A stretch of 64,000 nt of DNA from Plasmodium coatneyi (lineage: Eukaryota > Apicomplexa > Aconoidasida > Haemosporida > Plasmodiidae): assembly GCF_001680005.1 (NCBI RefSeq), contig NC_033567.1, positions 4,402,001-4,466,000 on the forward strand, written 5' to 3'. The notes beneath the pieces are model-generated. The model searched no databases. It was not told the DNA's origin and saw only the letters and a program-made list of their open reading frames with translations. This document shows, piece by piece, positions 21,887 to 33,605 of the stretch (positions are counted from its first letter, which is position 1; the number at the start of each line of letters is the position of its first letter). A program made the position numbers and the translations under genes.

Positions 21887-22176
21887 CTAAAAAAAGAAAA
21901 CTCAACCAAAGAAAGCAGGATAATATTTTAAAGTTTCTTAACAAAGCAACACTTTAAAGAACTCACAAAAACGCCGCACGTGCACTTTTTATACTCTGGT
22001 GTACGCTCTACAAAGGAAAAAAGCCAACATTTTCGCATGAACAGCAGAAAAAGGCATACGCATCTTTTCCACGCGTGAATATATTCCTAAAGGTACAGGA
22101 ATAATTGTAGAGGAAATTTTCCGCTTCAAGCCGCACAAAAGAACAACGCGCGCCTTGACGAGTCTGCAATTTTTCA

Positions 22177-24006
22177 ATGCATCTTTTAAAATTATCGCCA
22201 CAAATAAAAAACACCTATTGGAATATCCCGAAAAAGAATTTCCGAACAGGCGTAACGCAATTTGGAGAGAGAAAAAAAAATCGCATTTTGCATTTGCATA
22301 CATTTTGTAAAAGTACCAGTGGTGATATAAACCCTTTATTTTTCGAAAACCAAAAGTTTAGTAGCATTAATAACAGAAAGGAGATTAGGAAAATGGCGAC
22401 CCTAGTACCGCAGGTAGTGTCCCTGGACCCAACGACCATCCCTATAGATTATCACACCCCCATAGATGACCTAAACATAGAGGTAAAGGATATCAATAAG
22501 GAAACATGCCACGCGGATGAGGGCCTGATCGTATTCCTCCTGAACAGTGCTCCAAAGGATAGCAGCAAGAGTGGTAAAGGCGAAAGTAGCGGACCCATCA
22601 AAATAAACACCCATGTGAACGATAAAACCATTAATGAATTTTTAAAAGAAGGAAATATGGAAAACTTCACAGGAAAGATAGGAACGAGTAAAAGCTTCTA
22701 CGTTGCCAATGATAAGAAGAAGTATATCAGCCTTGCGTACGTCGGATGTGGTGCTGCGCATGAAGAAACGGAATTGGAAATTAGGAAAATAGCAAACGCA
22801 CTAGCGATCATGTTGCATGAACACAAGAATAAAAAGGTTTCCATCGTATTTGAGATAAAATTAGAAGAAAATTTGTTTAGATTTTTCTTGGAGCATTTAT
22901 TTTACGAATACGTGACGGATGAGAGATTCAAGTCTGCAGACAAGAGTACCAACATGGATTATATTAAAAGTTTATCCTTGTACATGGCAAATGCTGATAT
23001 TTATAAGGGACAGATAGACAAAGCACGTGTGTATTTTTATGGTACTTACTACGCAGCACAGTTGATCGCAGCTCCATCGAACTATTGTAATCCAGTTTCC
23101 TTATCCAATGCAGCTGTGGAGTTAGCCCAGAAGGTAAACCTGGACTGCAAAATTTTAGATGTCAAACAATTAGAGGAACTTAAAATGGGTGCCTACCTAT
23201 CAGTCGGAAAGGGAAGTATGTATCCAAATAAGTTTATCCATCTAACGTATAAGGGTGCCCATAAAGGAGATAAACAAAATAAGGTAAAAAAAATTGCACT
23301 GATAGGAAAAGGAATAACCTTCGATTCAGGAGGATATAATTTAAAAGCTGCTCCAGGATCCATGATAGATTTGATGAAGTTTGACATGAGTGGTTGTGCA
23401 GCTGTGTTAGGATGTGCCTACTGTATAGGTACCATCAAACCAGACAATGTAGAGGTTCACTTCCTAAGTGCAGTATGTGAAAATATGGTTTCTAAAAATT
23501 CCTATCGCCCTGGTGATATCATCACAGCTTCCAATGGAAAAACTATAGAAGTAGGAAACACCGATGCAGAGGGAAGACTAACCTTAGCTGATGCTTTAGT
23601 GTATGCAGAAAAGTTAGGCGTGGATTACATAGTCGATATTGCCACCTTGACTGGAGCCATGTTGTACTCTCTAGGAACCAGTTATGCTGGTGTTTTTGGA
23701 AACAACGACCAGTTAATAAATAAAATTTTACATTCTTCCAAAACGTCTAATGAACCTGCCTGGTGGTTACCCATCATTAATGAATACAGATCCTCCCTAA
23801 ATTCTAAGTATGCTGACCTGAATAATATTTCTTCTAGTGTGAAAGCTTCCTCCGTTGTGGCTTCCCTATTTCTGAAGGAATTTATCGAGAATACGCCCTG
23901 GGCACATATAGATATTGCGGGAGTGTCATGGAACTTCAAGGCGAGAAAACCCAAGGGTTTCGGTGTCCGCTTGTTAACTGAGTTCGTCCTCAATGATGCC
24001 GTGTAA
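22177..24006 (+). CDS. LAP: M17 leucyl aminopeptidase
   Basis: 609-residue cytosolic metallo-exopeptidase that removes N-terminal Leu and other hydrophobic residues in the last step of haemoglobin peptide breakdown; it is an established antimalarial target. The N-terminal ~75 residues are a basic extension, then MATLVPQV starts the conserved N-domain. Catalytic-domain zinc ligands are all present: K378 and D383 in GKGITFDSGG, D403 in the helix MKFDMSG, and D463 and E465 in NTDAEGR (461-467). The catalytic Lys is K390 (YNLK) and the bicarbonate-binding Arg is R467. Numbering is +4 relative to the 605-residue P. falciparum enzyme, so the fold should be intact and hexameric. A short Ser/Gly/Lys-rich insert near SSKSGKGESSG is a variable loop. 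It is a single exon. An alternative start is Met73 (MATL), but upstream codons stay open to 22177. Confidence 0.97.
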   Translation: MHLLKLSPQIKNTYWNIPKKNFRTGVTQFGERKKNRILHLHTFCKSTSGDINPLFFENQKFSSINNRKEIRKMATLVPQVVSLDPTTIPIDYHTPIDDLNIEVKDINKETCHADEGLIVFLLNSAPKDSSKSGKGESSGPIKINTHVNDKTINEFLKEGNMENFTGKIGTSKSFYVANDKKKYISLAYVGCGAAHEETELEIRKIANALAIMLHEHKNKKVSIVFEIKLEENLFRFFLEHLFYEYVTDERFKSADKSTNMDYIKSLSLYMANADIYKGQIDKARVYFYGTYYAAQLIAAPSNYCNPVSLSNAAVELAQKVNLDCKILDVKQLEELKMGAYLSVGKGSMYPNKFIHLTYKGAHKGDKQNKVKKIALIGKGITFDSGGYNLKAAPGSMIDLMKFDMSGCAAVLGCAYCIGTIKPDNVEVHFLSAVCENMVSKNSYRPGDIITASNGKTIEVGNTDAEGRLTLADALVYAEKLGVDYIVDIATLTGAMLYSLGTSYAGVFGNNDQLINKILHSSKTSNEPAWWLPIINEYRSSLNSKYADLNNISSSVKASSVVASLFLKEFIENTPWAHIDIAGVSWNFKARKPKGFGVRLLTEFVLNDAV

Positions 24007-25283
24007 GGGGTAAAGCCATGTGGCACCTTAGCAGATTGACCCACATTCTGCATCCGTTCACCCATTACATACAAACTCCTGAGGATAATTTACCACGCAC
24101 GTGTAAGGATTCCTTCCTATTCGCTTCTTCGCGCAAAGTGCCCACCCATCTGTTCATACCCATTGTAGAGCACGAGTTAGCCATTTCGCGCATGTACATT
24201 TCTGCCTATATAAGTATCCATTTTTTCCAACTAGCTTGTGATTTTCCATTCACTTCGTACGACATGTCTTGTTTGTTTCGAGTTGTACGTGTTGCATTTT
24301 TTTTTTTTTTGCCAGCCCCCGTGATGCGCGTGTGCGTGCTAGTACTTTTTACTTACCCAATTGAGCAAACCAAATATTAGCAACTTCTCTCCAAACGATT
24401 TTTACGCCGATAGTGGTTCAACAGGATATTGAAATTGGTGAAGTTTGTGTGGAGTTAGGGCTTCTTCAATGAACTGATGTGAGTCATGCACAATAGCATC
24501 TGCTCACTTTTTTTGTGTGTGCACTTACTGGTGTGTTGTACTGGTAAGGGAGGGCATTACTTGGGGTATAAAGAACTGTCCGAATGGAAAACATTTTTAT
24601 CGAATGAGTTTCCACTGCTGCGTAGACGGGTCACCCTTTCGTGTGTCTCCCCCCCTTTTTTTACAGCAAGCAGGTAGGCAGTTTGTTCGTCCGTTTCGGC
24701 CATTCCACACGGGGAAATCCCCTAGCAGTCACGTACCAAAATGTTGCGATTATGCTTTGGCTCATTTTAACCAACTAGACGTTAACATTTTGGCTGCACA
24801 AAAGGGGGGTAAAATAAAATAAAATATTTTTGAAGTTATAAGCCCTTCTAGGGGTGTACGTACAGAAAAGTGCACACCACACAAAAGTACTTGCACACGT
24901 ATGTTGTGAAGTAAAGTGTGCACTACTGCTGGTTCGGAGGGAAATGTAGGAAGCACTCAAATTGCACGTTACTTCTGCAGAAGGAAGAGAAAATAACAAC
25001 CCAGGGGTTGTAAAAAGGGATAATAAAGTTACACACATTTGAGGGTGCCATCCGAAGGGGACATGTGTCCATATGGAGAATTATTTATTTCTATTTTGAA
25101 AATTTTTTTTTTCCGTTTTTCCTAACTGCTGCTTAACGATTAGAAAATGTGAATACCTGCATACGGTGGAGAAGAGACATCAAAAAAAAAAAAAATTTAC
25201 TCTGCATGTTCACCGTTGGGGGCAAGGGGGGCACGAGAGGGAATGCCTTCCTCATTGCACGTCTTTACAAAAAGTAAAAAAAA
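24007..25283. other. Tandem intergenic region downstream of LAP
   Basis: About 1.28 kb between the LAP stop and the next plus-strand start, so it holds the LAP 3' UTR and the promoter of the following gene. T- and A-runs only; no gene seen. Confidence 0.65.
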
Positions 25284-27681
25284 ATGAACCACATCGATGT
25301 GTGCAAAAAGTACCGTCTTAGAAAGACCGATCTGTGTGGAGGATATTCCATATCACCATGGAGAGTAGACACAAATGGTGAAAAAAACTGCACCGAACGA
25401 AGAAGGACGAACCATCAACGGGATGGAAGCAGAAGTGGTTTAGCGTCCAAACAAAAAGGATTAGATGGACAGAAAAAAAAAAACTCCTTTCCCCCAGTCG
25501 GCACAATTCTTAATAGATCTATGCTGGACAAAGGAATTGAAACAATTTGGAATTTTCTAAAAAGGGATGAAGACAATTCCGTGGATTTGTTCAACATCGA
25601 TGTTTATTCATCCTTGACAGAAAGAGGAAAAGAAAAATTTCAAAAAATTATTTTACCTTACCTCTTATACAACGCGCAGAAAGTGGATGGACTAAAAAAT
25701 ATTTTATTCGAAGATGAGGCTAATCCAAGTGGTCACTTCCACTTTAAGAATGCGTGCCAGGTGAAGAGAGTAGCTAACGAGAATGACTTGTGCTTGCTGG
25801 CAAAATGGGAAGGGGCAATTAGTTTGGAGATGAAGGAACACCCCCCCGAAATGTTGGTTATATCGAGAAAGGCCTTTTTTAAGATAATACAGAGGGAATG
25901 CTTTGCTAAAGATGGAATAAAACGTAAGAATGATGTGCTACTAAGGACGGTCCTACAAATGGGGAAATATAAGGAGGTGTTCTTTTCCAATAATGGGGGG
26001 AATGATCTTCTACGGGGAGACATTTCAGAGGGGTACATTACCCTTTCCGATTGGAAGAAGTGGAGCAAGCCGAGCTGCAAAACGGGAGAACCTCCCCTCT
26101 TGAGGGAAGACTACCATGTGATGGAAAAGGAAAATGTGCTCAATGATGTCATCCACGAGAGCATAATGCTGTTGTCGAAAAGTAGTGGACTCAGACGTAG
26201 CGCAGAAAAGGACCCATCAAAGGGCAAACTTAAGAGGAGAAAATTCACTCAAATGAGGTGCTCCAGAAGGGAAAAGAAATGTGCCGACCCGATGAGAATA
26301 TTGAAGGCGTTCCTAAAAAAGGACGCCAACGGGGTAGGGAACAACAGAGCGCTAAGCGAACTGCGTGAATGCACCTTTCAGCCGAATGTTCGCAAGTTTG
26401 TGGAGGACGAAATGAAACGCATGGCACGAGAAAAAACGCGCGAGAGGGAGAAAAATGGGGAGATGCACATCAAAGCGGGTATCGATCTTTGTGTCGATGC
26501 AAAAGCTGAACTGGAGGGTCTGTTCAAACGGGCAGGTGGTCACATAATAAGCGATGTGCACAAACTCCTGTTGGAAGAGTCCTCAACCGAGCAGGCGAAT
26601 GGAGGGATGGAAAATGAGCACATCGCGAAGTATCTGCAAACGTGCTGTCTGTCCTACGGGGTTGATATGGTAAGGGAAAATAAAATAAAAAAAAAAAAGA
26701 CAGTATAGAAATGGAGGACGAATGGACATACAGATTAGCGAACCCTTCTTGTGGAGAATATAAGTTACCCCCTTGTTAACACTGTCAAATGGGTATACGC
26801 ATCTAACGCGCGTCTTCATAATAATTGTGCTCCGCAGAATGTACCTTTTTTCGTGACGCCGTTGAACTGGACCATTTAGGTTAAACATTGTAAAACTGGC
26901 CTCTTCCCCATCTCATTTTCCCTTTTCACAGGAAAAAGAGTCAAAACAAAGTACATATAAGCGTCACAATACCACGCGGCAACCAACTCACAGGGAGAGC
27001 AGGAATATATGGCGCAGCAGGACACCAAAGAAAAGTAATAATCCTTTCGAAGCAACCATGATGGGTACGCGAAAAACTGCTAATGTTAGAACTCCTAATG
27101 GGAAAAGTGCCTGGGCTGATGGACTTCGCGGAGGCTACCTAAGTAATTACTTTAACTTCTCAGTTGTGGAAAAAAAGGGTCCACTGTGCGGGTTGGCTAC
27201 CTGCAAATCCGATTACAGTAGGGACATACGACTGCATGGCCGAAGGCTAAAAACGAAAGTTGTACCTAATGTGGACTTATCGAATGACATGCTTCCTTCG
27301 GCCTTTTCAAATGCAAATTGTCTTGCCGAGGGGTCGCTTTTATCAAGTTGTAATACCAGGGTTGATGATGCCAAGAACAAAATTGACGACGCCAGGACCA
27401 TCAACGTCAACCGTGGTGGGAAAAAAAAACAACCATCCTGGGGTAGTCAACCTTTTCTTCCATTTCACAACAGTGGATTGGCAAGTGCAAAATGGGAATC
27501 TCAAAATGTGAGAGCTGAGATGAGCAATCAGCTGGGCGGAAAAGTAACCGGAGGGTGTTCCTCATTTTCGCCAAATAACCCTCCGAAAGTTATTGCGGTG
27601 AAGTGGGAAAAGTCACTGGACGATATAGAGAAGGAGCTGTTGTGCTTGCCCCAGTCGGTCCGCTACGTAGAGATTTGTTAA
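25284..27681 (+). CDS. Conserved protein of unknown function, two exons
   Basis: Joined exons are 25284-26669 and 26932-27681. The donor is ATG|GTAAGG, the acceptor TTTTCACAG|GAA, phase 0, giving 712 residues. Without the join the first frame would end in a Lys-rich tail read from intron sequence (NKIKKKKTV). The protein is strongly basic and has no signal peptide or membrane helix. Residues ~85-290 look folded (ETIWNFLKRDED, LLAKWEGAISLEM, ITLSDWKKW). Near residues 368-376 is ECTFQPNVR, a 'CTFxP' element seen in many protist cytoskeletal or ciliary proteins. A helical charged stretch (DEMKRMAREKTREREKN) follows. The second exon (~250 residues) is Ser/Asn/Lys-rich and ends in a WEKSLDDIEKELLCLP helix. 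I do not recognise the family. It lies between LAP and DDX5. Confidence 0.75.
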
Positions 27682-30351
27682 AAAGGGGGGGTTAGCCACT
27701 GCCTTAAACGGCCTCACACCGAAGCGTTTAAAGTGAAGCAGTTAAAATAGCGCACAAATGGCCTCTACACATTTTGACCGAATAACATATAAAAAAAGAA
27801 AATCTTTTACAAAAGCAACAAACGAAATTGCGTATGAATTGAATACCACTCAAGTGAAGGTTTAACGAACCCTCTTGGGAGGCTTCACCAAAATGTACTT
27901 TTTTTCCTCCCCCCGCGTGTCACCCGATTGGGTACCGCGGAAATTAAAGCATTTCGCCCTTACGCCGGAAAAGCGCACCCAGATCAGCAGGCATAAAAGA
28001 ACGCCTTCACTGTAAACATGCGTAACTTTTTAAACTTGCAATGACGCATAACGCAGCGCTTAACGCTTCATTCGTACGAAAAATTACTGAACTGGCAACT
28101 GGTGTGAACTTGTGATTGGCCCCCCTATATATCACATTTACTGCTAAACAGTGAATGCAATCATTCGCATATGCACAATATGTGATGACTCTTTGCCCGC
28201 GGAGAAAAGCAAAAGGGGGTCGGGTTGGTTGTTTCCCCATTATGACAATTAACCTTTTAAGAGAAATGTGCCACACAGAGAAGGCAACATAAAAGCGTAT
28301 TTAATATCCCACATTTTGTACAATAATAGGTTCAAAAAAGGGCATACGTGCATTTATAAAAAATAACCCCTCCCTATTGTAAAATGTGTGCTTATATGCG
28401 TTTAATTTAGCATTCCATTAATACCATAAGCGAAAACATGTTGGCGATAAAATAAATAAAAAAAAAAAAAACCATCACATCCTCTTTAACTATATACTTT
28501 TACGCCCTTATAATGCGGATAATTTTATTGCAACCGTCCCACTAAAATGTTAAACCTTCCTTTTATTCGTTTAACTAATAATACAATTGGCCCACATAAC
28601 TACTCAAAGAACTTCCTCCAAAATAACAATACATCACATCGTGATCGTTTTGCCAAATTAATTAACCCCTTTTTTGCAGCGAAAAAAAGCTGAAAAAATA
28701 AGATCCGTTAAAAAAAGATATGTAAAAAGTTGATTAGTTATAATTGTAACGCGCCTGAAAGGCCCGACAAAAATTTGTGGTATAACGCATTTATTGTACC
28801 TACTACACGGCAATCTTTAGTAAAAGGCGAAAGATTGATACGTTATGTAGTAAGTACATACACCAAACTGTTAAATACTAGTATTTGCTGGCACTATGTA
28901 AGTTTTTCAATACTGAAAGTGTACCTCTCGCATTTCGTAAATCATCAGTTTTTTTTTTTTCGTCAAAATGGAAAGAAAAAGAAAAAGCACCCCCTTTATT
29001 TTAAGAATAATATGCCTTAAGAACATTCGTCCTTGTAAGTATCTATTATGATAAATTTTTTCCCGAAAAACTGTGTTTTTCCATAAAATTGCGTTTTTCC
29101 TCAGAACTGTGATTTTTTTTAAGCAGAGCCTTTTTTCCAAAGTTGCTAGCCAGAAGTGGGGAGTGCAAAGGGGGGTATGAATTGACATTGTGCGCCCTTC
29201 GCGCTGATGCTGTTTAGGGCTAAAAACGGAAGAAAAAAAAAATGCCCATAAGGATAGGAAATGCATTACACCTCCCTTTACGATAAAAAGCAAATAAGCG
29301 CAAAGGGATGTTACTAATTCGTGTAATCGAAAAAAAAAGAAAACTTCAAATATGTAGTACCTTTTCAATGTCGAACATACGAAATGGAGTGTGGTATGAA
29401 AATAACTAACATATGAACTACCTACTTTTGTGTGCTAAAAAATGGAGACACTTCAATTATCCCACTCAGTTTTCCATTTGGCCTATCCGAGCGGTTCAAC
29501 TTTACATATGCAAGGAGAACTCTTCTGTGCGGGTCTTTCTTGTTACCTCTGCGTGTATTAGTGTTCTTCCTCACCCATCCTATAGCATAACAACCATAGC
29601 AACCATAACAGCGTGTTTGTTGCGATTTCTCTACAGTCCCAATAGGGACACATCAATTAGTGAAGGCCGCCCACTTCTACACCTTTTTGCCGATATCACT
29701 AGGCAGCTTTTTCTTAAAGAAAACGTGGACAATTTCGTCGAGTTGCATTAGACCGGCATAATAAATGGTAGTGCGATGCGATGAGATGCAAAGTGAAGAA
29801 TAACAAATTGTGTCTGTTGCTACGCGTAGTTTCTAGTGGCACATGCAGTTGTATAAACATACACGTGAAAACGTGCGCAATGCATGTGCGTATACGCGTG
29901 CGAATGTGTATATGAATTTTTATTCGTTTGTTCATCCATGTAGGGAAGCCCATATGCAATATACACATAAGGTGATACATTTTAAAAGGACTCCAAAAAA
30001 AAAAAAAAAAAAAATCTTCCAAACTGTTCGCTCATTTCGCTAATTTACAGTGTTTAAAAAATGCATTATTAAAACGTATATGAAAGGTGAATTACAAATG
30101 ATGCAAAATCTAGCGCGCCGATGTGCAGTTACATATATGTATACGCCTGCGCATGCCATATTTTAAATGTTGCGGCTGCGACAGAGGCCCATAAAAAATA
30201 CGCTACATAAGCATGCACACATATTGTGCACACAGCCACATCTGCACAAGGCTATAACCACAGCAGAGAAAACTTCCCATCTTTTTTTTTTTTTTTTTTA
30301 AAGAATAAACATTAACCATTTTACATAGGGGGGGAAGAAATATATGATAAT
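27682..30351. other. Tail-to-tail intergenic region with one orphan open frame
   Basis: About 2.67 kb of AT-rich DNA between convergent genes. It contains an ATG-initiated open frame at 29413-29751 (112 codons, + strand) with no recognisable domain, and otherwise only homopolymers. The 3' UTRs of both flanking genes must lie here. Confidence 0.55.
29413..29751 (+). CDS. Orphan open reading frame, doubtful
   Basis: 112-codon frame starting at a real ATG (MNYLLLCAKKWRHF) and ending NVDNFVELH. Part is hydrophobic (RVFLVTSACISVL), part Thr/Ile-rich (SITTIATITACLL). No homology is recognised, there is no nearby partner exon, and base composition is like the flanks. It may be chance or an untranslated region, and is recorded only because it is the longest isolated ATG frame in the interval. 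Confidence 0.15.
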   Translation: MNYLLLCAKKWRHFNYPTQFSIWPIRAVQLYICKENSSVRVFLVTSACISVLPHPSYSITTIATITACLLRFLYSPNRDTSISEGRPLLHLFADITRQLFLKENVDNFVELH

Positions 30352-33300
30352 TTAGTAATATCTATTGCTTCCCTTTAGGGGAATGTTATTTACATTGTGT
30401 GATGAACGACCATAACCATAGTAGGGGTTTCTCCTTGGGTTGTTAGCGGATGTGTAGGATATTTTCTCCAGTTGTGGAGGTACGGGTTGTTCCGACTCCC
30501 TTAATATTTTAACTAAATCTCTGGCTAGTCTATATTTATCGGATGTTAAAAAAGTGAAGGAAGCTCCGTGAGCTCCTGCTCGACCTGTTCTACCAATTCT
30601 GTGTACATAATCTTCAATTTGGTTCGGAAAATCAAAATTTACGACATATTTTACATCCTTTATATCAAGTCCTCTGGAAGCTACATCCGTTGCAATAAGA
30701 ATAGGACTCTTTCCTGTTTTGAAATCGTTCAGTACCCACCTTCTCTCATCCTGTTTCTTATCCCCATGTATACATAAGGCAGGCACACCATCTAGTCTCA
30801 GCGCCTTGGTGATAAAGTCTGCATTTTTCTTCGTTTCCACAAAGACGATGATTCTGTCGTTGTCGCGGAATATTCTCTGAAGCAGCAACTTCAGGTTGGC
30901 TATCTTTTCATGTTCCTAAAATGGAGAAAGGGTGCACGCAGATTAGCATATTGGGGGTCGGACAAATAGGCGAACATAGCGGGGTATAAAATGTTGTGTG
31001 TGCGTAGATATACATGGCATGTACATACATGCACATGGGTGTACAATTCTGTGCAAGTGTGTGAACGAGCGCAGGGGCAAAGCCACACAAAAATGGGCAC
31101 CCAAATAGGCACTCCAATACGCATTTTAATGCGCCTACACGTGAGCGCCTAAACTGCTACGCGCGTCGTCACGCACATAACGCATACTACACACGTGCGC
31201 AATCGCATCATAAGGATCATATTTTTGCTTCGCCTTTATTTGCAGTTAAATAAGGGTCCAGCAAGAATATCATAACTAACCTCATTGCAAATTTAAAGTG
31301 ATAGGACCTCGCATAAAAGGGAGGAAGGGGAAGGGAAAAAAGGAAAAAAAAAAAATGATAACAAATAACATATGCTTCCTTTGTTACCATTTTTTTTTTT
31401 TTTTTTTTCCATTCCCCTTCCCCCCTTTTATTTCCCATTTTTCGACAATCTTGCCTCCTTTCTTCTTGAAAATTTTAATACTTATCCACATGTATGTCAT
31501 ATACGGCGCTTACCTACCTTTTCTCATCTTAGTGGTTGCCATTATGTACTCCTCTGGTGGGAGCTGCGCAAACTAATTGCACAAAAGGGGCGCGCTTACT
31601 ACGGTAGGAGGCCAAAATATGGTCACCCAAAAGAGCAAACACTAAATGGACAAGCGCGCAGCAACAGGGGGGGGTAAACCACTCTTTTCACAAATGGCAT
31701 ACATGCGGACAATTACAAATATTTCGACAAAGAAAGGGCTCGCAAGATTGTCAAAATAATCGAATGAACTTTCCTGTCGATAAGAAAGCTCCTCTTTTGC
31801 TTTTATCACTTGTAAATTTGCAATGAACTGCTAATTCTCTCCTTAATAATAGCAATTCCGCCGTATGTGGGCCGTGGCGCGTGCAGAATGGGGGAACAGG
31901 CTGGCACGCAATATGCAACAAAAAAATGGAACGAAAAAATGGTACTAAAAAATGGAACGAAAAAAATGGTACTAAAAAATGCAACAAAAAAATGGAGCGG
32001 AAAAATGCATTCCGCGTGATGAAGGCACCAACATGGAATACATCACCGCGGTGCACACACGCGGGGGGGAATGCACAAATGAACGTGTTACGCAGAATGA
32101 TCCTCAAAGGGGTCATCATTCCCCACGCACGTAATAGCGTACACATATATATATAAACAATTTTATGCAGATGCATACCGCGTAAGGACACATCAAATTG
32201 CACCAAACAATCACGCACTCGTACACGAGAGGTACATGGCGCGGTTAACCAAACGGAAAGAACAAAAACAAAGGGGGACGTCACTCAAATTTGCAAACAC
32301 AGGCATAAGCAAATCGTAAAGCGACATTTCCACGTGTATGCACTATTCTGGCGTAACGGGGGAAACGACGAGGGAACAACCCTAACGTCTGCTTCCCCGA
32401 TTGTCGACTGGTAGAACAAAAAAAACAGCATTGCAAAAAAGATAAGAAATATACCAAAGGATGAAAAGGCACACGCACAAAAAAGCAGTAGCACACTGCA
32501 TGCAAAAGGGCATATTCTACACTACGCACAACTAGGATGACAAAAAAAGGGGGATGAAATAACGAATGCACAAATTAATTACCTCAATCAGATAAATTTC
32601 TTGCTTAATTCTACGGCACGCAGTTAACGTTAGAGAACCAACATTAACATGTATAGGTTGTTGTTTACACAAATCTCTAGCTAAGGATTGTACTTCCTTT
32701 GGCCAGGTAGCTGACCACATTAATGTTTGTCTGTCAGGTCTAATTTGGTCAACAATTTTTCGAATTTGTATTTCGAACCCCATATCTAACATTTTGTCGG
32801 CTTCGTCCAAAACTAAATAGGTAACTCTCATTAGGTTGGTAACATTCTGTTCCAACAAATCGATTAGACGACCTGGGCATGCAATAAGAATGTGAACGCC
32901 TTGTTTGAGGGCATAAATTTGGCCACTCTTTGGCACACCTCCATAAGCACACGTATTCCTTATTTTGGATTCTACAGAGAATTTTACACATTCTTGCCTG
33001 ATCTGTTCAGCTAACTCTCTCGTGGGAGCCAGCACTAAAACGATGGGGCCATCTCCATATTTTAAACTTGGTTGAGCTAAAATGTGAACAAATGCGGGCA
33101 AAATAAAAGCTAATGTTTTTCCACTTCCTGTTTCAGCCTTTCCAATCATATCCTTTCCTGAAAGTGCTATCGGCCAACCTTGTATTTGAATAGGAGTCGG
33201 TGTAACAATGTTGTTATTTTTAAGCGATTTTAAAACATAGTCTGGGAAGCCAACTCTGCTAATAGATTCAACTGGATTGGGAACCCCCTCTCCTTCCAAA

Positions 33301-33605
33301 ATGGTAATTCTGTGTTTATCTCGAATTTCCTTCACCTCCTTCGAGGACAAGTTACTTATATCATGGTGCTCTTTGTAGAAGTTCTTCTCAAATGGAACTA
33401 ACTTAACATTTGTCCAATCTATTTGCATTAGGTTTTTTCCTAGGGTACTTGAGTTGTTACTATGATGACCGGACATACCCGTGCTACCTGAGTAATCTCC
33501 GTAACTGGGCCTGTATTGCCCGTAGGCCGCCGCTTGGTAGTTCGCATACGGGTTGGAGTAGTCTGGGTAGTTGCCGTATCGGCTGTAGTTGTTGAAGCCT
33601 CTCAT
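30352..33605 (-). CDS. DDX5: ATP-dependent RNA helicase DDX5 / DBP2 (p68) orthologue
   Basis: Two exons: 32583-33605 (341 codons) and 30352-30915 (187 codons plus stop). The donor is GAG|GTAATT, the acceptor TTTTAG|GAA, phase 0, giving 528 residues. DEAD-box RNA unwinding ATPase of the p68/DBP2 clade, acting in splicing, ribosome assembly and mRNP remodelling. The Q-motif (TPTPIQ, ~135-140), motif I AETGSGKT (157-164), Ia PTRELA, DEAD (267-270) and SAT (298-300) are in exon 1. Motifs IV-VI, including DVASRGLDI and HRIGRTGRAG, are in exon 2. The N-terminus is short and Tyr/Gly/Asn-rich. The 1,667-bp intron is exceptional for Plasmodium and separates RecA domain 1 from most of domain 2, so exon 1 alone could encode only half a helicase. 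Confidence 0.95.
30916..32582 (-). other. Unusually long intron of the DDX5 gene (1,667 bp)
   Basis: The intron lies between the GTAATT donor (32582) and the TTTTAG acceptor (30916). Most Plasmodium introns are 100-300 bp; all others fully visible in this window are under 380 bp. It contains a 13-14-bp minisatellite (31918-32008), A/T homopolymers around 31340-31410, and no open frame I can recognise. Yeast DBP2 and its relatives also carry a long conserved intron used for negative autoregulation; shared function here is inference. Confidence 0.85.
31918..32008. repeat. A-rich 13-14-bp minisatellite in the DDX5 intron
   Basis: Six to seven imperfect copies of AAAAAATGG(A/T)AC(G/T)A, degenerating to AAAAAATGCAACA and AAAAAATGGAGCG. 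A good candidate for length polymorphism. Confidence 0.88.

Larger units (their letters stand above)
19526..22176. other. Divergent intergenic region, seven-TM gene / LAP
   Basis: About 2.65 kb between head-to-head starts, probably two promoters and 5' UTRs. Long A runs occur at 19808-19837 (30), 20311-20331 (21) and 20668-20692 (25), and a G/A-rich Lys-codon-like stretch at 20960-21090. A GGTTAAA repeat lies at 21847-21886. No gene was recognised. Confidence 0.6.
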
